The notes under the pieces are model-generated. The model ran no database searches and was not told the DNA's origin. It worked only from the letters and a program-made list of their open reading frames with translations. DNA of 64,000 nt from Rhodobium orientis (lineage in GTDB: Bacteria; Pseudomonadota; Alphaproteobacteria; Rhizobiales; Rhodobiaceae), in contig NZ_NPEV01000001.1 in the NCBI RefSeq assembly GCF_003258835.1, forward strand, positions 1-64,000, written 5' to 3'. Positions 17,223 through 25,965 of the stretch are shown here, piece by piece (position 1 is the stretch's first letter; each line of letters begins with the position of its first letter). The translations under genes and the position numbers were made by a program.

Positions 17223-17294
17223 AAAAAAACATAATTTTTGCTCAATGCATATGCAAACGACACGCATATGCTAGCGATAACAGGGAGGAAGCCG

Positions 17295-18530
17295 ATGCTG
17301 ACAGCATCCGAGAAGCTCAAGGGAATTTCACGCCGCGACCTGCTGCGCCTGACCAAGCAGTTCGGGATCACCTCGACGCTGGTCGCGGCCGGCGGCCTGA
17401 CGGGCACGGTGACGCTGACGCGCCTCGCCGAGGCGGCGAACTCCACCTACGAGAAGCGCTTCAAGACGCCGGCCAAGCACACCTGGAAGTTCGGCGCGGC
17501 CGGCTTTAACGAGCGCAACCTCCTGATCGAGCGCGCCGGCTGCCTGGAGTTCGTGCGCGACATCGAAGAGCGCTCCGACGGCGCCATCCGCATCGAGTTC
17601 ATCGGCTCCAACCAGATGTGCGGTCAGCTCGACTGCGTGAAGAAGACCCAGCAGGGCATCACCGACGTGTTCTCCGCCTCGACCCAGAACTCGGCCGGCG
17701 GCGCGCCCTATCTGAACGTCCTCGACTACGCCTACATGTTCCCGAGCCGGGCTTCGCAGTACTACTTCTTCTACCATCCGGGCAGCGAGAAGGTGCTGCG
17801 CGAGCCGCTGCGCAAGCGCCACGGCCTGCAGTTCCTGTTCACCCACTGCGAGCTGCGCGGCATCCAGCTTGGCCTGAAGTGGAAGGACAAGCCGCTGGTC
17901 AAGAGCGTCAAGGACCTCGCCGGCACCAAGAACCGGGTCACCGGCACACAGCTCGGCCGTATCGCCATGGAGCTGATGGAGCTGAACCCGACGCCGATCG
18001 CCTGGGAAGAGACGCTCGACGGCCTCAAGCAGGGCCTCATCGACGGCGCGGAGACCTGGGCCGCGGCGGTCGCCTACGCCAACATGTCGCCGGTGGTCTC
18101 GCAGTGCGTCAATCTCGGCTTCTTCTGCGGCACCGAGCACACGGCGATGAACGCTTCGAAGTTCGACGAGCTCTCCGGCGACCTGCAGGACGACGTCATG
18201 GAATCGGCGTACCTGACCCAAGTGCAGATCCAGGCCGCGAACGAGGCGGCGCTGGTCAAGACGGTCGGCTTCTCCGACCCGCAGCTTCCCGACACCCTGT
18301 TCGCCAAGAACGGCGTGCGCGTCGCCATGCTCGACGATGCGGCCCGCCACGAGGCCGAACAGATGTGCTCGCCGGAGTTCAAGCCGGAGCCGTGGACGAA
18401 GTGGCGCGAGCGCCTCAACGACTGGTCCGGCGGCATGGACACGTACAAGTACATCTACGACATCGCCCGGGAAATCCCGCAGGACACCAAGCCGGAGAAC
18501 GTCGAGCCGCGGCGCTGGTGGAAGGGCTAA
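17295..18530 (+). CDS. iseK: TRAP transporter substrate-binding protein (isethionate)
   Basis: This 411-residue DctP-family periplasmic binding protein has an SRRDLLRL twin-arginine leader and a hydrophobic stretch up to RLAEAANS, so export is by Tat. The mature part begins HTWKFGAAGFNERNLL and has the usual TRAP helix-turn pattern with the KSVKDLAGTKNRVTGT dimer and ligand segment. The ATG at 17295 follows a strong AGGGAGGAA ribosome-binding site. It is first in the TRAP unit; a hairpin follows it. The isethionate specificity is inferred from xsc, iseJ and the IclR regulator; other sulfonates are possible. Confidence 0.8.
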   Translation: MLTASEKLKGISRRDLLRLTKQFGITSTLVAAGGLTGTVTLTRLAEAANSTYEKRFKTPAKHTWKFGAAGFNERNLLIERAGCLEFVRDIEERSDGAIRIEFIGSNQMCGQLDCVKKTQQGITDVFSASTQNSAGGAPYLNVLDYAYMFPSRASQYYFFYHPGSEKVLREPLRKRHGLQFLFTHCELRGIQLGLKWKDKPLVKSVKDLAGTKNRVTGTQLGRIAMELMELNPTPIAWEETLDGLKQGLIDGAETWAAAVAYANMSPVVSQCVNLGFFCGTEHTAMNASKFDELSGDLQDDVMESAYLTQVQIQAANEAALVKTVGFSDPQLPDTLFAKNGVRVAMLDDAARHEAEQMCSPEFKPEPWTKWRERLNDWSGGMDTYKYIYDIAREIPQDTKPENVEPRRWWKG

Positions 18531-18556
18531 CCCGGTCCGCCGTCCAAGACATCGGC

Positions 18557-18584
18557 GAGGGTGTGGTCGGCCCGCCGCACCCTC
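18557..18584 (+). terminator. Intercistronic hairpin after the binding-protein gene
   Basis: GAGGGTGTGG (18557-18566) pairs with CCGCACCCTC (18575-18584) with one G-U pair and an 8-base loop. It lies in the 192-bp gap between the TRAP binding-protein and small-permease genes. There is no T run, so it is more likely an mRNA-stabilising or attenuating hairpin that keeps binding-protein mRNA in excess than a full terminator. Confidence 0.55.
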
Positions 18585-18722
18585 ATCCGTCGATGGCCGC
18601 CTTGAGGAACGCCCCCGGTATCGCCCTGGCGTGCCGTCGGTGTTGCCTCAAGGCGTGCCGTTGACCGGTCCGGCCGGCGCCGGCCAACATCAATCTCACA
18701 TCGCAGACAAGGGAGGGAGTGC

Positions 18723-19241
18723 ATGCCCATCATCCGGTGGCTCGACCGCAACGTCGAGCGCGTCGTCATCCTCGTGAGCTACACGGTGATGGCGCTGATC
18801 GTCTTCGTGGAGGTGATCCGTCGCTTCACGATCAGCGAGCAGGCGCCCTGGAGCAGCACCATCCCGGTCTATCTGTTCCTGTGGATCGTCTGGGCCGGCT
18901 GCGCCTACAACGTGCGCATCCGCACCCATCTGCGCTTCGATGAATTGAGGGTCCGGTTTTCCTACACCGCGCAGTTCGCCTGCCTGATGCTCGACGCGCT
19001 GCTGTGGATCGTCTTTTCCGCGATCATCATCTACTTCACCGTCCACCAGGTGCAGCTCGCCAGGGACAATTTCGCCATCGTCCAGGGCACCGACGACGTC
19101 ATGCAGTGGTGGTTCTACCTGGCGACCCCGCTCGCCTTCTCGCTGCTGATCATCCGCGTCTTGCAGAACGTCTATGAGGACGTCGCCAAGTACCGGCGCG
19201 GCCAGCCCTTCGAAATCCAGACCAGCATTCTCGGCGATTAG
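18723..19241 (+). CDS. iseL: TRAP transporter small permease
   Basis: This 172-residue DctQ-family membrane protein has four predicted hydrophobic helices (around residues 12-35, 45-62, 84-108 and 128-150) and the conserved SSTIPVYLFLWIVWAGCAY stretch. It couples the periplasmic binding protein to the large permease. The ATG follows AAGGGAGGG. The large permease gene starts 11 bp downstream. Confidence 0.85.
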   Translation: MPIIRWLDRNVERVVILVSYTVMALIVFVEVIRRFTISEQAPWSSTIPVYLFLWIVWAGCAYNVRIRTHLRFDELRVRFSYTAQFACLMLDALLWIVFSAIIIYFTVHQVQLARDNFAIVQGTDDVMQWWFYLATPLAFSLLIIRVLQNVYEDVAKYRRGQPFEIQTSILGD

Positions 19242-19252
19242 AGGGCCACCCC

Positions 19253-20689
19253 ATGGATCAACAAACCCTCATTCTCCTGATCTCGATCGGCGTCACGCTG
19301 TTGTTCCTCATCGGCGTGCCGATCTTCCTGGTCATCGGCTTCTGGGTCATCGGCGTCAGCATCGCCATCGACTTCACCCTCGCCAATCTCGGCGTCACCC
19401 TCTATGAGGGCCTCAACTTCTTCGGCCTCCTGGCGCTGCCGCTGTTCATCCTCACCGGCGACCTCATCAACGGCGCCGGCATCGCCAAGCGGCTGTCCGA
19501 TTTCGCCTATTCGATCCTCGGCTGGCTGCGCGGCGGCCTGGCCATGGCGGCGCTCGGCGCCTGCGGCCTGTTCGCGGCCATCTCCGGCTCCAATTCGGCG
19601 ACGACGGCGGCGATCGGCTCGATCATGCATCCGGAAATGGTCAAGGGCGGCTACGACGAGAACTTCGCGGCGGCGACGGCCGCTTCGGGCGGCACCGTCG
19701 GCATCATCATCCCGCCGTCGATCATCTTCATCGTCTACGGCTTCCTGATGAACCTTTCCATCAGCGACCTGTTCATCGGCGGCCTGTTGCCGGGCATCAT
19801 GATGGTCGCCGCGATGCAGGCCGCCTGCTGGTGGATCTGCCACAAGAACGGCTGGGGCCACCTGATCCGGCTGAAGCTGAGCCGGATCGTCGGCACGGCC
19901 TTCGGCGCCTGGCTCGGCTTCTTCGCCATCGGCCTCGTCCTGTGGGGCATCTATACCGGCGCCTTCTCGCCGACCGAGGCGGCGGGCGTCACCGCGGGCT
20001 TCTGCGCCATCGCCGGCCTCGTCTGCTATCCGATTCACAAGGTCCTGATGCGCATCCAGGAGCGCCGCGGGCGGCCGGAGATCGGCGATGACGTCGCTCC
20101 GGATGCGGAGGGTGGCGCCCATGTCGCGGAAATCGACAGCCGCGGCATCCTCGGCAACCTCGTGGTGCCGGGCTTCAGCCCGCTGGAGCTGCCGACGCTG
20201 ATCATGCGCTCGGGCCAGATCACCGGCCTGCTGGCGCCGCTGATCGCGATTTCCGTCGTCATGCAGCAGATCCTGACGCTGCTCGGCGCCAAGGCGTTCG
20301 TCACCGGCATGCTCGGCGAACTGGGCAGCTACTACGCCATCCTGTTCGCCTGCATGGGCATCGTGCTGGTCGCCGGAACGATCCTGGAAAGTCTGCCCAA
20401 CACCATCATCCTGGCACCGATCCTGGCGCCGATCGCGGCCACCATCGGCGTCGACCCGATCCATTTCGCCGTCATCTTCCTGATCGGCGATGCCATCGGC
20501 TTCATCACCCCGCCCTACGGCCTCAACCTCTATGTGGCCAGCGGCATCACGGGCATTCCCTATTTCCGGCTGCTGCGATACACCATGCCCTACCTATTCG
20601 CGCTGCTCGCCGTGTGGGCGATCGTGGCGCTGGTGCCGCAGCTATCGACGATCCTGCTCTTCAACAGCGGAGCGGGCGTCTACCAGTGA
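19253..20689 (+). CDS. iseM: TRAP transporter large permease
   Basis: This 478-residue DctM-family protein is the Na+-driven transport subunit. It has 12 or more hydrophobic segments, including the family motif LFAAISGSNSATTAAIGSIM and GGTVGIIIPPSIIFI. A central hydrophilic insertion (HKVLMRIQERRGRPEIGDDV...) near residues 260-300 is longer than in the shortest members. Its stop overlaps the IclR start (TGATG), so the regulator is translated from the same mRNA. Substrate inferred as isethionate. Confidence 0.85.
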   Translation: MDQQTLILLISIGVTLLFLIGVPIFLVIGFWVIGVSIAIDFTLANLGVTLYEGLNFFGLLALPLFILTGDLINGAGIAKRLSDFAYSILGWLRGGLAMAALGACGLFAAISGSNSATTAAIGSIMHPEMVKGGYDENFAAATAASGGTVGIIIPPSIIFIVYGFLMNLSISDLFIGGLLPGIMMVAAMQAACWWICHKNGWGHLIRLKLSRIVGTAFGAWLGFFAIGLVLWGIYTGAFSPTEAAGVTAGFCAIAGLVCYPIHKVLMRIQERRGRPEIGDDVAPDAEGGAHVAEIDSRGILGNLVVPGFSPLELPTLIMRSGQITGLLAPLIAISVVMQQILTLLGAKAFVTGMLGELGSYYAILFACMGIVLVAGTILESLPNTIILAPILAPIAATIGVDPIHFAVIFLIGDAIGFITPPYGLNLYVASGITGIPYFRLLRYTMPYLFALLAVWAIVALVPQLSTILLFNSGAGVYQ

Positions 20690-21504
20690 TGACGGGGGTT
20701 TCCTTGCCGGGACATTCGGAACGCGACGACGAGACCGGCGAGGGTCGCGTTCCGACCGGCATCCGCAGCCTCATCATCCTGGAGGAACTGGCCCGAACCG
20801 GCACGCCGATGACGGCAACGGAGATCACCGCCGCCCTCGGCCTGCCGAAGCCGACGATCCACCGGCTCTGCCAGCAGCTCGAGGCGGAAGGCTTCCTGGA
20901 GCGCGACCTCGACGGACGGCGCTACCTGCCGGGCCGGCGCATGCGCGAGATGGCGGCCGGCGTCACCCAATTCTCAAGCGTCTTCCAGGAGCGCCACGCC
21001 ATCCTGGAGCGGGTGTCGACCCGGCTCGGCGAGACCTGCAACATCGTCAGCCACGACAAGGACGGCATGTTCTATCTCGACCGGGTGGAATCGCGCTGGC
21101 CGCTGAAGGTCGACCTGCCGGTCAGCGGGCGGGTGCCGTTCCACTGTACGGCCAGCGGCAAGCTCTATCTGTCGAGCCTCAGGAAAACGCAGCGGCGCAC
21201 GCTCATCCATGCGCTGACCTTGCGCAAATACGGCCCCAACACGCTGACGGCGCCGGAGAAACTGATGGCCGAGGTGGAGGCGACGGCGAAGCGGCGCTAC
21301 GGCATCGACAACGAGGAATTCATCGAGGGGATGGTGGCGCTGGCCGTGCCGGTGCGCGATGCCGGCGGGCGGCTTGCGGCCATCCTTGCCGTGCACGGCC
21401 CGGTGCAGCGCATGAGCCTTGAGGACGTCATCGGCCACCTGCCGGTGCTGCGCGAGGGCGCCGAGCAGCTTGCGGCTGTCATCGACGCGGAAGCGGCGGG
21501 TTAG
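20689..21504 (+). CDS. iseR: IclR-family regulator, probable IseR
   Basis: This 271-residue protein has an N-terminal winged helix-turn-helix (residues about 24-85: SLIILEELARTGTPMTATEI, then LGLPKPTIHRLCQQLEAEG) and a C-terminal IclR effector domain (GETCNIVSHDKDGMFYL, FHCTASGKLYL, ALAVPVRDAGG). Its ATG overlaps the TRAP permease stop. IclR regulators are known in isethionate clusters (IseR). The two matching palindromes at 17208 and 21607 are likely its binding sites, so it would respond to isethionate or a product of it. Longer upstream frame lies inside the permease gene. Confidence 0.8.
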   Translation: MTGVSLPGHSERDDETGEGRVPTGIRSLIILEELARTGTPMTATEITAALGLPKPTIHRLCQQLEAEGFLERDLDGRRYLPGRRMREMAAGVTQFSSVFQERHAILERVSTRLGETCNIVSHDKDGMFYLDRVESRWPLKVDLPVSGRVPFHCTASGKLYLSSLRKTQRRTLIHALTLRKYGPNTLTAPEKLMAEVEATAKRRYGIDNEEFIEGMVALAVPVRDAGGRLAAILAVHGPVQRMSLEDVIGHLPVLREGAEQLAAVIDAEAAG

Positions 21505-21577
21505 GCCATGCGTGGGACGCTATCCGCCGCAGGTTTCCGCGGCGCCGGGCTCGCCAAAGGGAATACGGGAAAAACCG

Positions 21578-21621
21578 TTGACAACTGCGGCATATCGTCT
21601 AATTACGAGACTGCAAGTCTC
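21578..21621 (+). promoter_or_regulatory. xsc promoter and candidate IseR operator, site 2
   Basis: TTGACA (21578-21583) and a TAATTA -10-like hexamer (21600-21605) with a 16-bp spacer are followed one base later by the palindrome GAGACTGCAAGTCTC (21607-21621). The register of -10 and palindrome is the same as at site 1, and both palindromes run on into AAAAA and an AATTT-rich tail. The remaining 306 bp to the xsc start hold no gene that I can see and would form a long leader. Confidence 0.6.
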
Positions 21622-21927
21622 AAAAACAGAGCAATTTGCGACTAATGCGGAGGCGGAAATCCCGCCGGTGTGGTGACCAGGTGGAGCCGGCGAAACGGTT
21701 TCCTTCCTCCGCGGCAAAAACAAGCCGACCGACTTGCATCAATGGGCCTCAACGTGTGTGTAACGCTAGAGTGAGCTGAGAAACCGCCAGACCGTCGGAC
21801 ACGACCGTTCCATCGGCCCTATGATCTTCGCGACAAGCCGTCCCGCGCCTGCCGTCTGATACCGCTTCGGACCAATGCCCGACCTTTTGTCGCGATACCT
21901 TCGATCGCACCAAGGAGTGTATCCCCC

Positions 21928-23703
21928 ATGAAAATGTCCACCGAAGAAGCCTTCATCAAAGTCCTCCAGATGCACGGCATCGATCAGGCCTTCGGCATTA
22001 TCGGCTCGGCGATGATGCCCGTGTCCGACCTGTTCCCCCAGGCCGGCATCAGGTTCTGGGACTGCGCGCACGAGACCAATGCCGGCTATATGTGTGACGG
22101 CTACACACGGACGACCGGCAAGATGGCCATGGCCATCGCCCAGAACGGCCCCGGCGTCACCGGCTTCGTCACCTCCATCAAGACCGCCTACTGGAACCAC
22201 ACGCCGATGCTGCTGGTGACCCCGCAGGCCGCCAACAAGACCATCGGCCAGGGCGGCTTCCAGGAGGTCGATCAGATGGCGATGTTCCGCGACATGGTCG
22301 CCTACCAGGAAGAGCTGCGCGACGCCTCGCGCGTCGGCGAGGTGCTCAACCGTGTCATCGAGAAGGCCTGGCGCGCCTCTGCGCCGGCGCAGATGAACGT
22401 GCCGCGCGATTTCTGGACCCAGGTCGTCGACATCGAGCTGCCGCAGATCGTGGCGCTGGAGCGCACCTCGGGCGGCCGCGGCTCCATCAAGCAGGCGGCC
22501 GAACTGCTGTCGGACGCAAAATTCCCGGTGATCCTGTCGGGCGGCGGCGTCGTCATCGGCAACGCCATTGGCGACTGCGCGGCGCTCGCCGAGCGGCTCG
22601 ACGCCCCGGTCTGCTCCGGCTACCAGCACAATGACAGCTTCCCCGGCTCGCACCCGCTCGCCGTCGGCCCCCTCGGCTACAACGGCTCGAAGGCGGCGAT
22701 GGAGCTGATCTCCAAGGCCGACGTGGTGCTGGCGCTCGGCACCCGCCTCAATCCGTTCTCGACGCTTCCCGGCTACGGCATCGACTACTGGCCGAAGGAC
22801 GCCAAGATCATCCAGGTCGACATCAATCCGGACCGCATCGGCCTGACCAAGAAGGTCTCCGTCGGCATCTGCGGCGACGCCAAGCTGGTCGCCCAGGACA
22901 TCCTTGCCGCGCTGTCGGCGAGTGCCGGCGATGCCGGCCGCGAGGAGCGCAAGGCGCTGATCCACCAGACCAAGTCGGCCTGGCTGCAGACGCTGTCCTC
23001 AATGGACCACGAGGACGACGATCCGGGCACGACCTGGAACGAGCGCGCCCGCGACCGCGATTCCGAGCTGATGTCGCCGCGCCAGGCATGGCGGGCGATC
23101 CAGGCGGCGCTGCCGAAGGACGCCATCATGTCCACCGACATTGGCAACAACTGCGCCATCGGCAACGCCTATCCGACCTTCGAGACCGGCCGCAAATACC
23201 TGGCGCCGGGCATGTTCGGGCCCTGCGGCTACGCTTTCCCGGCGATCCTCGGCGCCAAGATCGGCCGTCCGGACGCCACCGTGGTCGGCTTTGCCGGCGA
23301 CGGCGCCTTCGGCATTTCCATGAACGAGATGTCGGCCTGCGGCCGCGACGACTGGCCGCCGATCACCATGGTCATCTTCCGCAACTACCAGTGGGGCGCG
23401 GAAAAGCGCAACACGACGCTCTGGTACTCCGACAACTTCGTCGGCACGGAACTCGACCGCGACGTCTCCTACGCGAAGATCGCGCAAGGCTGCGGCGCCA
23501 AGGGCGTCCAGGCGCGCAGCATGGAAGAGCTGACCGCGGTGCTCAACACGGCGGTTGAGGACCAGAAGAAGGGCATCACCACCTTCGTGGAGGTGCTGCT
23601 CAACCAGGAACTCGGCGAGCCGTTCCGGCGCGATGCCATGAAGAAGCCGGAGAAGATCGCCGGCGTCGATCCGGCCGACATGCGCCAGCAGCCCGGCGTG
23701 TAA
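21928..23703 (+). CDS. xsc: Sulfoacetaldehyde acetyltransferase
   Basis: This 591-residue thiamine-diphosphate enzyme closely resembles Xsc proteins, from MKMSTEEAFIKVLQMHGI onward. It converts sulfoacetaldehyde and phosphate to acetyl phosphate and sulfite. The TPP glutamate lies in CAHETNAGYMCDGYTR, the middle domain in ELLSDAKFPVILSGGG, and the diphosphate-binding motif GDGAFGISMNEM near residue 460. The start follows CAAGGAG. A rho-independent terminator follows the gene. No pta for acetyl phosphate and no sulfite oxidase or exporter lies nearby in the window. Confidence 0.93.
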   Translation: MKMSTEEAFIKVLQMHGIDQAFGIIGSAMMPVSDLFPQAGIRFWDCAHETNAGYMCDGYTRTTGKMAMAIAQNGPGVTGFVTSIKTAYWNHTPMLLVTPQAANKTIGQGGFQEVDQMAMFRDMVAYQEELRDASRVGEVLNRVIEKAWRASAPAQMNVPRDFWTQVVDIELPQIVALERTSGGRGSIKQAAELLSDAKFPVILSGGGVVIGNAIGDCAALAERLDAPVCSGYQHNDSFPGSHPLAVGPLGYNGSKAAMELISKADVVLALGTRLNPFSTLPGYGIDYWPKDAKIIQVDINPDRIGLTKKVSVGICGDAKLVAQDILAALSASAGDAGREERKALIHQTKSAWLQTLSSMDHEDDDPGTTWNERARDRDSELMSPRQAWRAIQAALPKDAIMSTDIGNNCAIGNAYPTFETGRKYLAPGMFGPCGYAFPAILGAKIGRPDATVVGFAGDGAFGISMNEMSACGRDDWPPITMVIFRNYQWGAEKRNTTLWYSDNFVGTELDRDVSYAKIAQGCGAKGVQARSMEELTAVLNTAVEDQKKGITTFVEVLLNQELGEPFRRDAMKKPEKIAGVDPADMRQQPGV

Positions 23704-23784
23704 GCCTTTACCATCGGCGGGCGGTGCCAACGCCGCCCGTCCAAAAGCCGGCATCGCCGCCAATGGATGCCGCTCATCGCCTTG

Positions 23785-23818
23785 ACGCCGGTCGGCCTCG
23801 CGCCCGCCGGCGTTTTTT
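23785..23818 (+). terminator. Rho-independent terminator of xsc
   Basis: ACGCCGG (23785-23791) pairs with CCGGCGT (23807-23813), followed by a run of T to 23818. It lies 82 bp after the xsc stop. Confidence 0.75.
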
Positions 23819-23873
23819 CTTTGGCGCTATGGTTTGGAGGGGTCGGGTCGGTCGCGTTCACGCGTGCCGGTCG

Positions 23874-23899
23874 AATTCCCGCGGGAATTTTGGTATAGT
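23874..23899 (+). promoter_or_regulatory. Palindrome and -10 upstream of HPPD gene
   Basis: AATTCCCGCGGGAATT (23874-23889) is a perfect 16-bp palindrome. It is followed by a TATAGT -10-like hexamer at 23894-23899, so it would sit between -35 and -10 of the HPPD promoter, 150 bp before the gene. That is the place for an operator. Which regulator binds is unknown; none is encoded next to it. Confidence 0.5.
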
Positions 23900-24049
23900 G
23901 CTTCTCAACTGCAACTAACCGGGCGGACAGCTTGAACCTCGTCATTGCCAGGGTCCTTTCCAGAAGCGTTCGCGGCGTTCCTTGCGCGCCGCCGGTATCG
24001 GCCGTGCCCGCCGCCTGACCGCACCGCTTTTTTCACAAGGACCCCGACA

Positions 24050-25126
24050 ATGACCGACCTTTTCGACAATCCGATGGGGCTCGACGGCTTCGAATTCGTC
24101 GAGTTCGCCGCGCCGGAAGCGAACATGCTGGAGCCGGTGTTCGCGATGCTCGGCTTTACCCATGTCGCCAACCACCGCTCCAAGGATGTCGCCCTTTACC
24201 GCCAGGGCAATATCAACTTCATCCTCAACCGCGAGCCGCGGAGCCTGGCGGCCTATTTCGCCGAGGAGCACGGGGCTTCGGCCTGCGGGCTCGCCTTCCG
24301 GGTCCGGGACGCGCACAAGGCCTATGCGCGGGCGCTTTCCCTCGGCGCCCAGCCGGTCGACATCCCGACCGGGCCGATGGAGCTGCGCCTGCCGGCGATC
24401 AAGGGCATCGGCGGCGCGCCGATCTACCTCATCGACCGCTACGAGGACGGCTCGTCGATCTACGACATCGACTTCGAGTTCTTGGATGGCGTCGACCCGC
24501 ATCCCGTCGGCTGCGGCTTCACCACCATCGACCACCTGACCCACAACGTCTATCGCGGCCGCATGGCGCACTGGGCGGAGTACTATTCGAAGCTCTTCAA
24601 TTTCCGCGAACTGCGCTTCTTCGACATCAAGGGCGAATATACGGGCCTGACCTCGCGGGCGATGACGGCGCCGGACGGCAAGATCCGCATCCCCCTCAAC
24701 GAGGAGGCCTCGGGAGGTTCCGGCCAGATCGAGGAATTCCTGATGGATTTCAACGGCGAGGGCATCCAGCACATCGCGCTCCTGTGCGACGACCTCATCG
24801 CCGCCTGGGATCGCCTGAAGCGCAAGGGCCTGCCCTTCATGACGGCGCCGCCGGACACCTATTACGAGATGCTGGAAGGCCGGCTGCCGGGCCATGGCGA
24901 GCCGGTCGACGAGCTAAAGGCGCGCGGCATCCTGCTGGACGGCTCGACCGAGGACGGCGATCCGCGGCTCCTCCTCCAGATCTTCTCCGCGCCGCTGCTC
25001 GGCTCCGTCTTCTTCGAGTTCATCGAGCGCAAGCGCGACGAGGGCTTCGGCGAGGGCAATTTTAAAGCGCTGTTCGAATCCATCGAGCGCGATCAGGTGC
25101 GCCGCGGGGTGATTGCCGCGGATTGA
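24050..25126 (+). CDS. hppD: 4-hydroxyphenylpyruvate dioxygenase
   Basis: This 358-residue two-domain vicinal oxygen chelate enzyme converts 4-hydroxyphenylpyruvate to homogentisate in tyrosine breakdown. Fe(II) ligands are in the C-terminal half: His in [11 protein letters not shown], His in [11 protein letters not shown], Glu in [10 protein letters not shown] near the end, with the typical QIFSAPLLG. The ATG at 24050 has AAGGA eight bases upstream; the longer frame from 23945 is unlikely. It stands alone: no homogentisate dioxygenase gene is near. A convergent repeat separates it from the cobalt transporter. Confidence 0.92.
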   Translation: MTDLFDNPMGLDGFEFVEFAAPEANMLEPVFAMLGFTHVANHRSKDVALYRQGNINFILNREPRSLAAYFAEEHGASACGLAFRVRDAHKAYARALSLGAQPVDIPTGPMELRLPAIKGIGGAPIYLIDRYEDGSSIYDIDFEFLDGVDPHPVGCGFTTIDHLTHNVYRGRMAHWAEYYSKLFNFRELRFFDIKGEYTGLTSRAMTAPDGKIRIPLNEEASGGSGQIEEFLMDFNGEGIQHIALLCDDLIAAWDRLKRKGLPFMTAPPDTYYEMLEGRLPGHGEPVDELKARGILLDGSTEDGDPRLLLQIFSAPLLGSVFFEFIERKRDEGFGEGNFKALFESIERDQVRRGVIAAD

Positions 25127-25205
25127 GGGGGCGGGTCTTCGCTGCGCCGCGGCCGGGATGACGGGAGAGGGGTGAGCTACTCAGAGGCATTTCGCCAGCG
25201 CTGTT

Positions 25206-25292
25206 CTGGATCGCCGCGTCGGCCTTACGGCCTCCTCGCGATGACGCCACGGAAGAAATGGTCGTCATCGCGAGCGCAGCGAAGCGATCCAG
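25206..25292. repeat. Palindromic repeat A, copy 2
   Basis: The same element as at 14433 but reversed: CTGGATCGCCGCGTCGGCCT... and ...GCGCAGCGAAGCGATCCAG. The arms carry matching changes (GATTGC to GATCGC on both sides). It fills the 182-bp gap between the convergent HPPD and cbiO genes. Confidence 0.85.
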
Positions 25293-25308
25293 AAGGCGGC
25301 AGCCTCCG

Positions 25309-25965
25309 TCAGTGCGGCACTGCCTCAAGACGCCCGCCCCGCAGCGCCAGCGTCCGCGTCGCAACCGCCTCCCGGAACGGGCGGTCGTGGGAGACGAGGA
25401 CCATTGCCTGGGGGAGGCCGGTGAGGATCTCGATGAGCCGGGCGCAGGTTTCCTCGTCGAGGGCGTTGGACGGCTCGTCGAGCAAGAGCACCTCCGGCTC
25501 CATGGCGAGCACGGCGGCGATGGTGATCAGCCGCTTCTCGCCGCCGGACAGCTTGTGGGTGATGCGGTTACGGAAATCGCTGAGCCGCAGGCGGTCCAGC
25601 ACGTCGTCGACGATGGCCATTGCCTCCTTGCGGCTCTTGCCGAGATTGAGCGGGCCGAAGGCGACGTCCTCGGCGACGGTCGGGCAGAAGAGCTGGTCGT
25701 CCGGGTCCTGGAAGACGAGGCCGGCGAGGCGCCTAACCTCGTGGAAATCGGCCTCGGCCCGGCGCTCCTCACCGAAGGCGTGGACGCTGCCGCGCACGGG
25801 CTTCAGGAGCCCGACCATGATGTGGAGCAGGGTCGACTTGCCGGCGCCGTTGGGCCCGGCAATCGCCAGCCGCTCGCCCGGCTCAAGGTCGAGCGAGACC
25901 TCGGAGAGGACCGGCGGGCCGCTGCGATAGGCGAAGTGGATGTCGCGGAGCTCAAAGAGGGGCAC
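25309..25965 (-). CDS. cbiO: ECF transporter ATPase for Co/Ni
   Basis: This 218-residue ABC ATPase shows Walker A GPNGAGKST, the signature LSGGEKRL, Walker B VLLLDEP and the H-loop VLVSHDRPF. The Q-loop FQDPDDQLF is typical of energy-coupling-factor ATPases such as CbiO/NikO. The chosen GTG at 25965 (PLFELRDIHFAY) overlaps the end of cbiQ by 14 bp; an upstream in-frame start at 25986 would add seven residues. It is the last gene of the transporter operon and powers metal import. Confidence 0.9.
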   Translation of the reverse strand: MPLFELRDIHFAYRSGPPVLSEVSLDLEPGERLAIAGPNGAGKSTLLHIMVGLLKPVRGSVHAFGEERRAEADFHEVRRLAGLVFQDPDDQLFCPTVAEDVAFGPLNLGKSRKEAMAIVDDVLDRLRLSDFRNRITHKLSGGEKRLITIAAVLAMEPEVLLLDEPSNALDEETCARLIEILTGLPQAMVLVSHDRPFREAVATRTLALRGGRLEAVPH

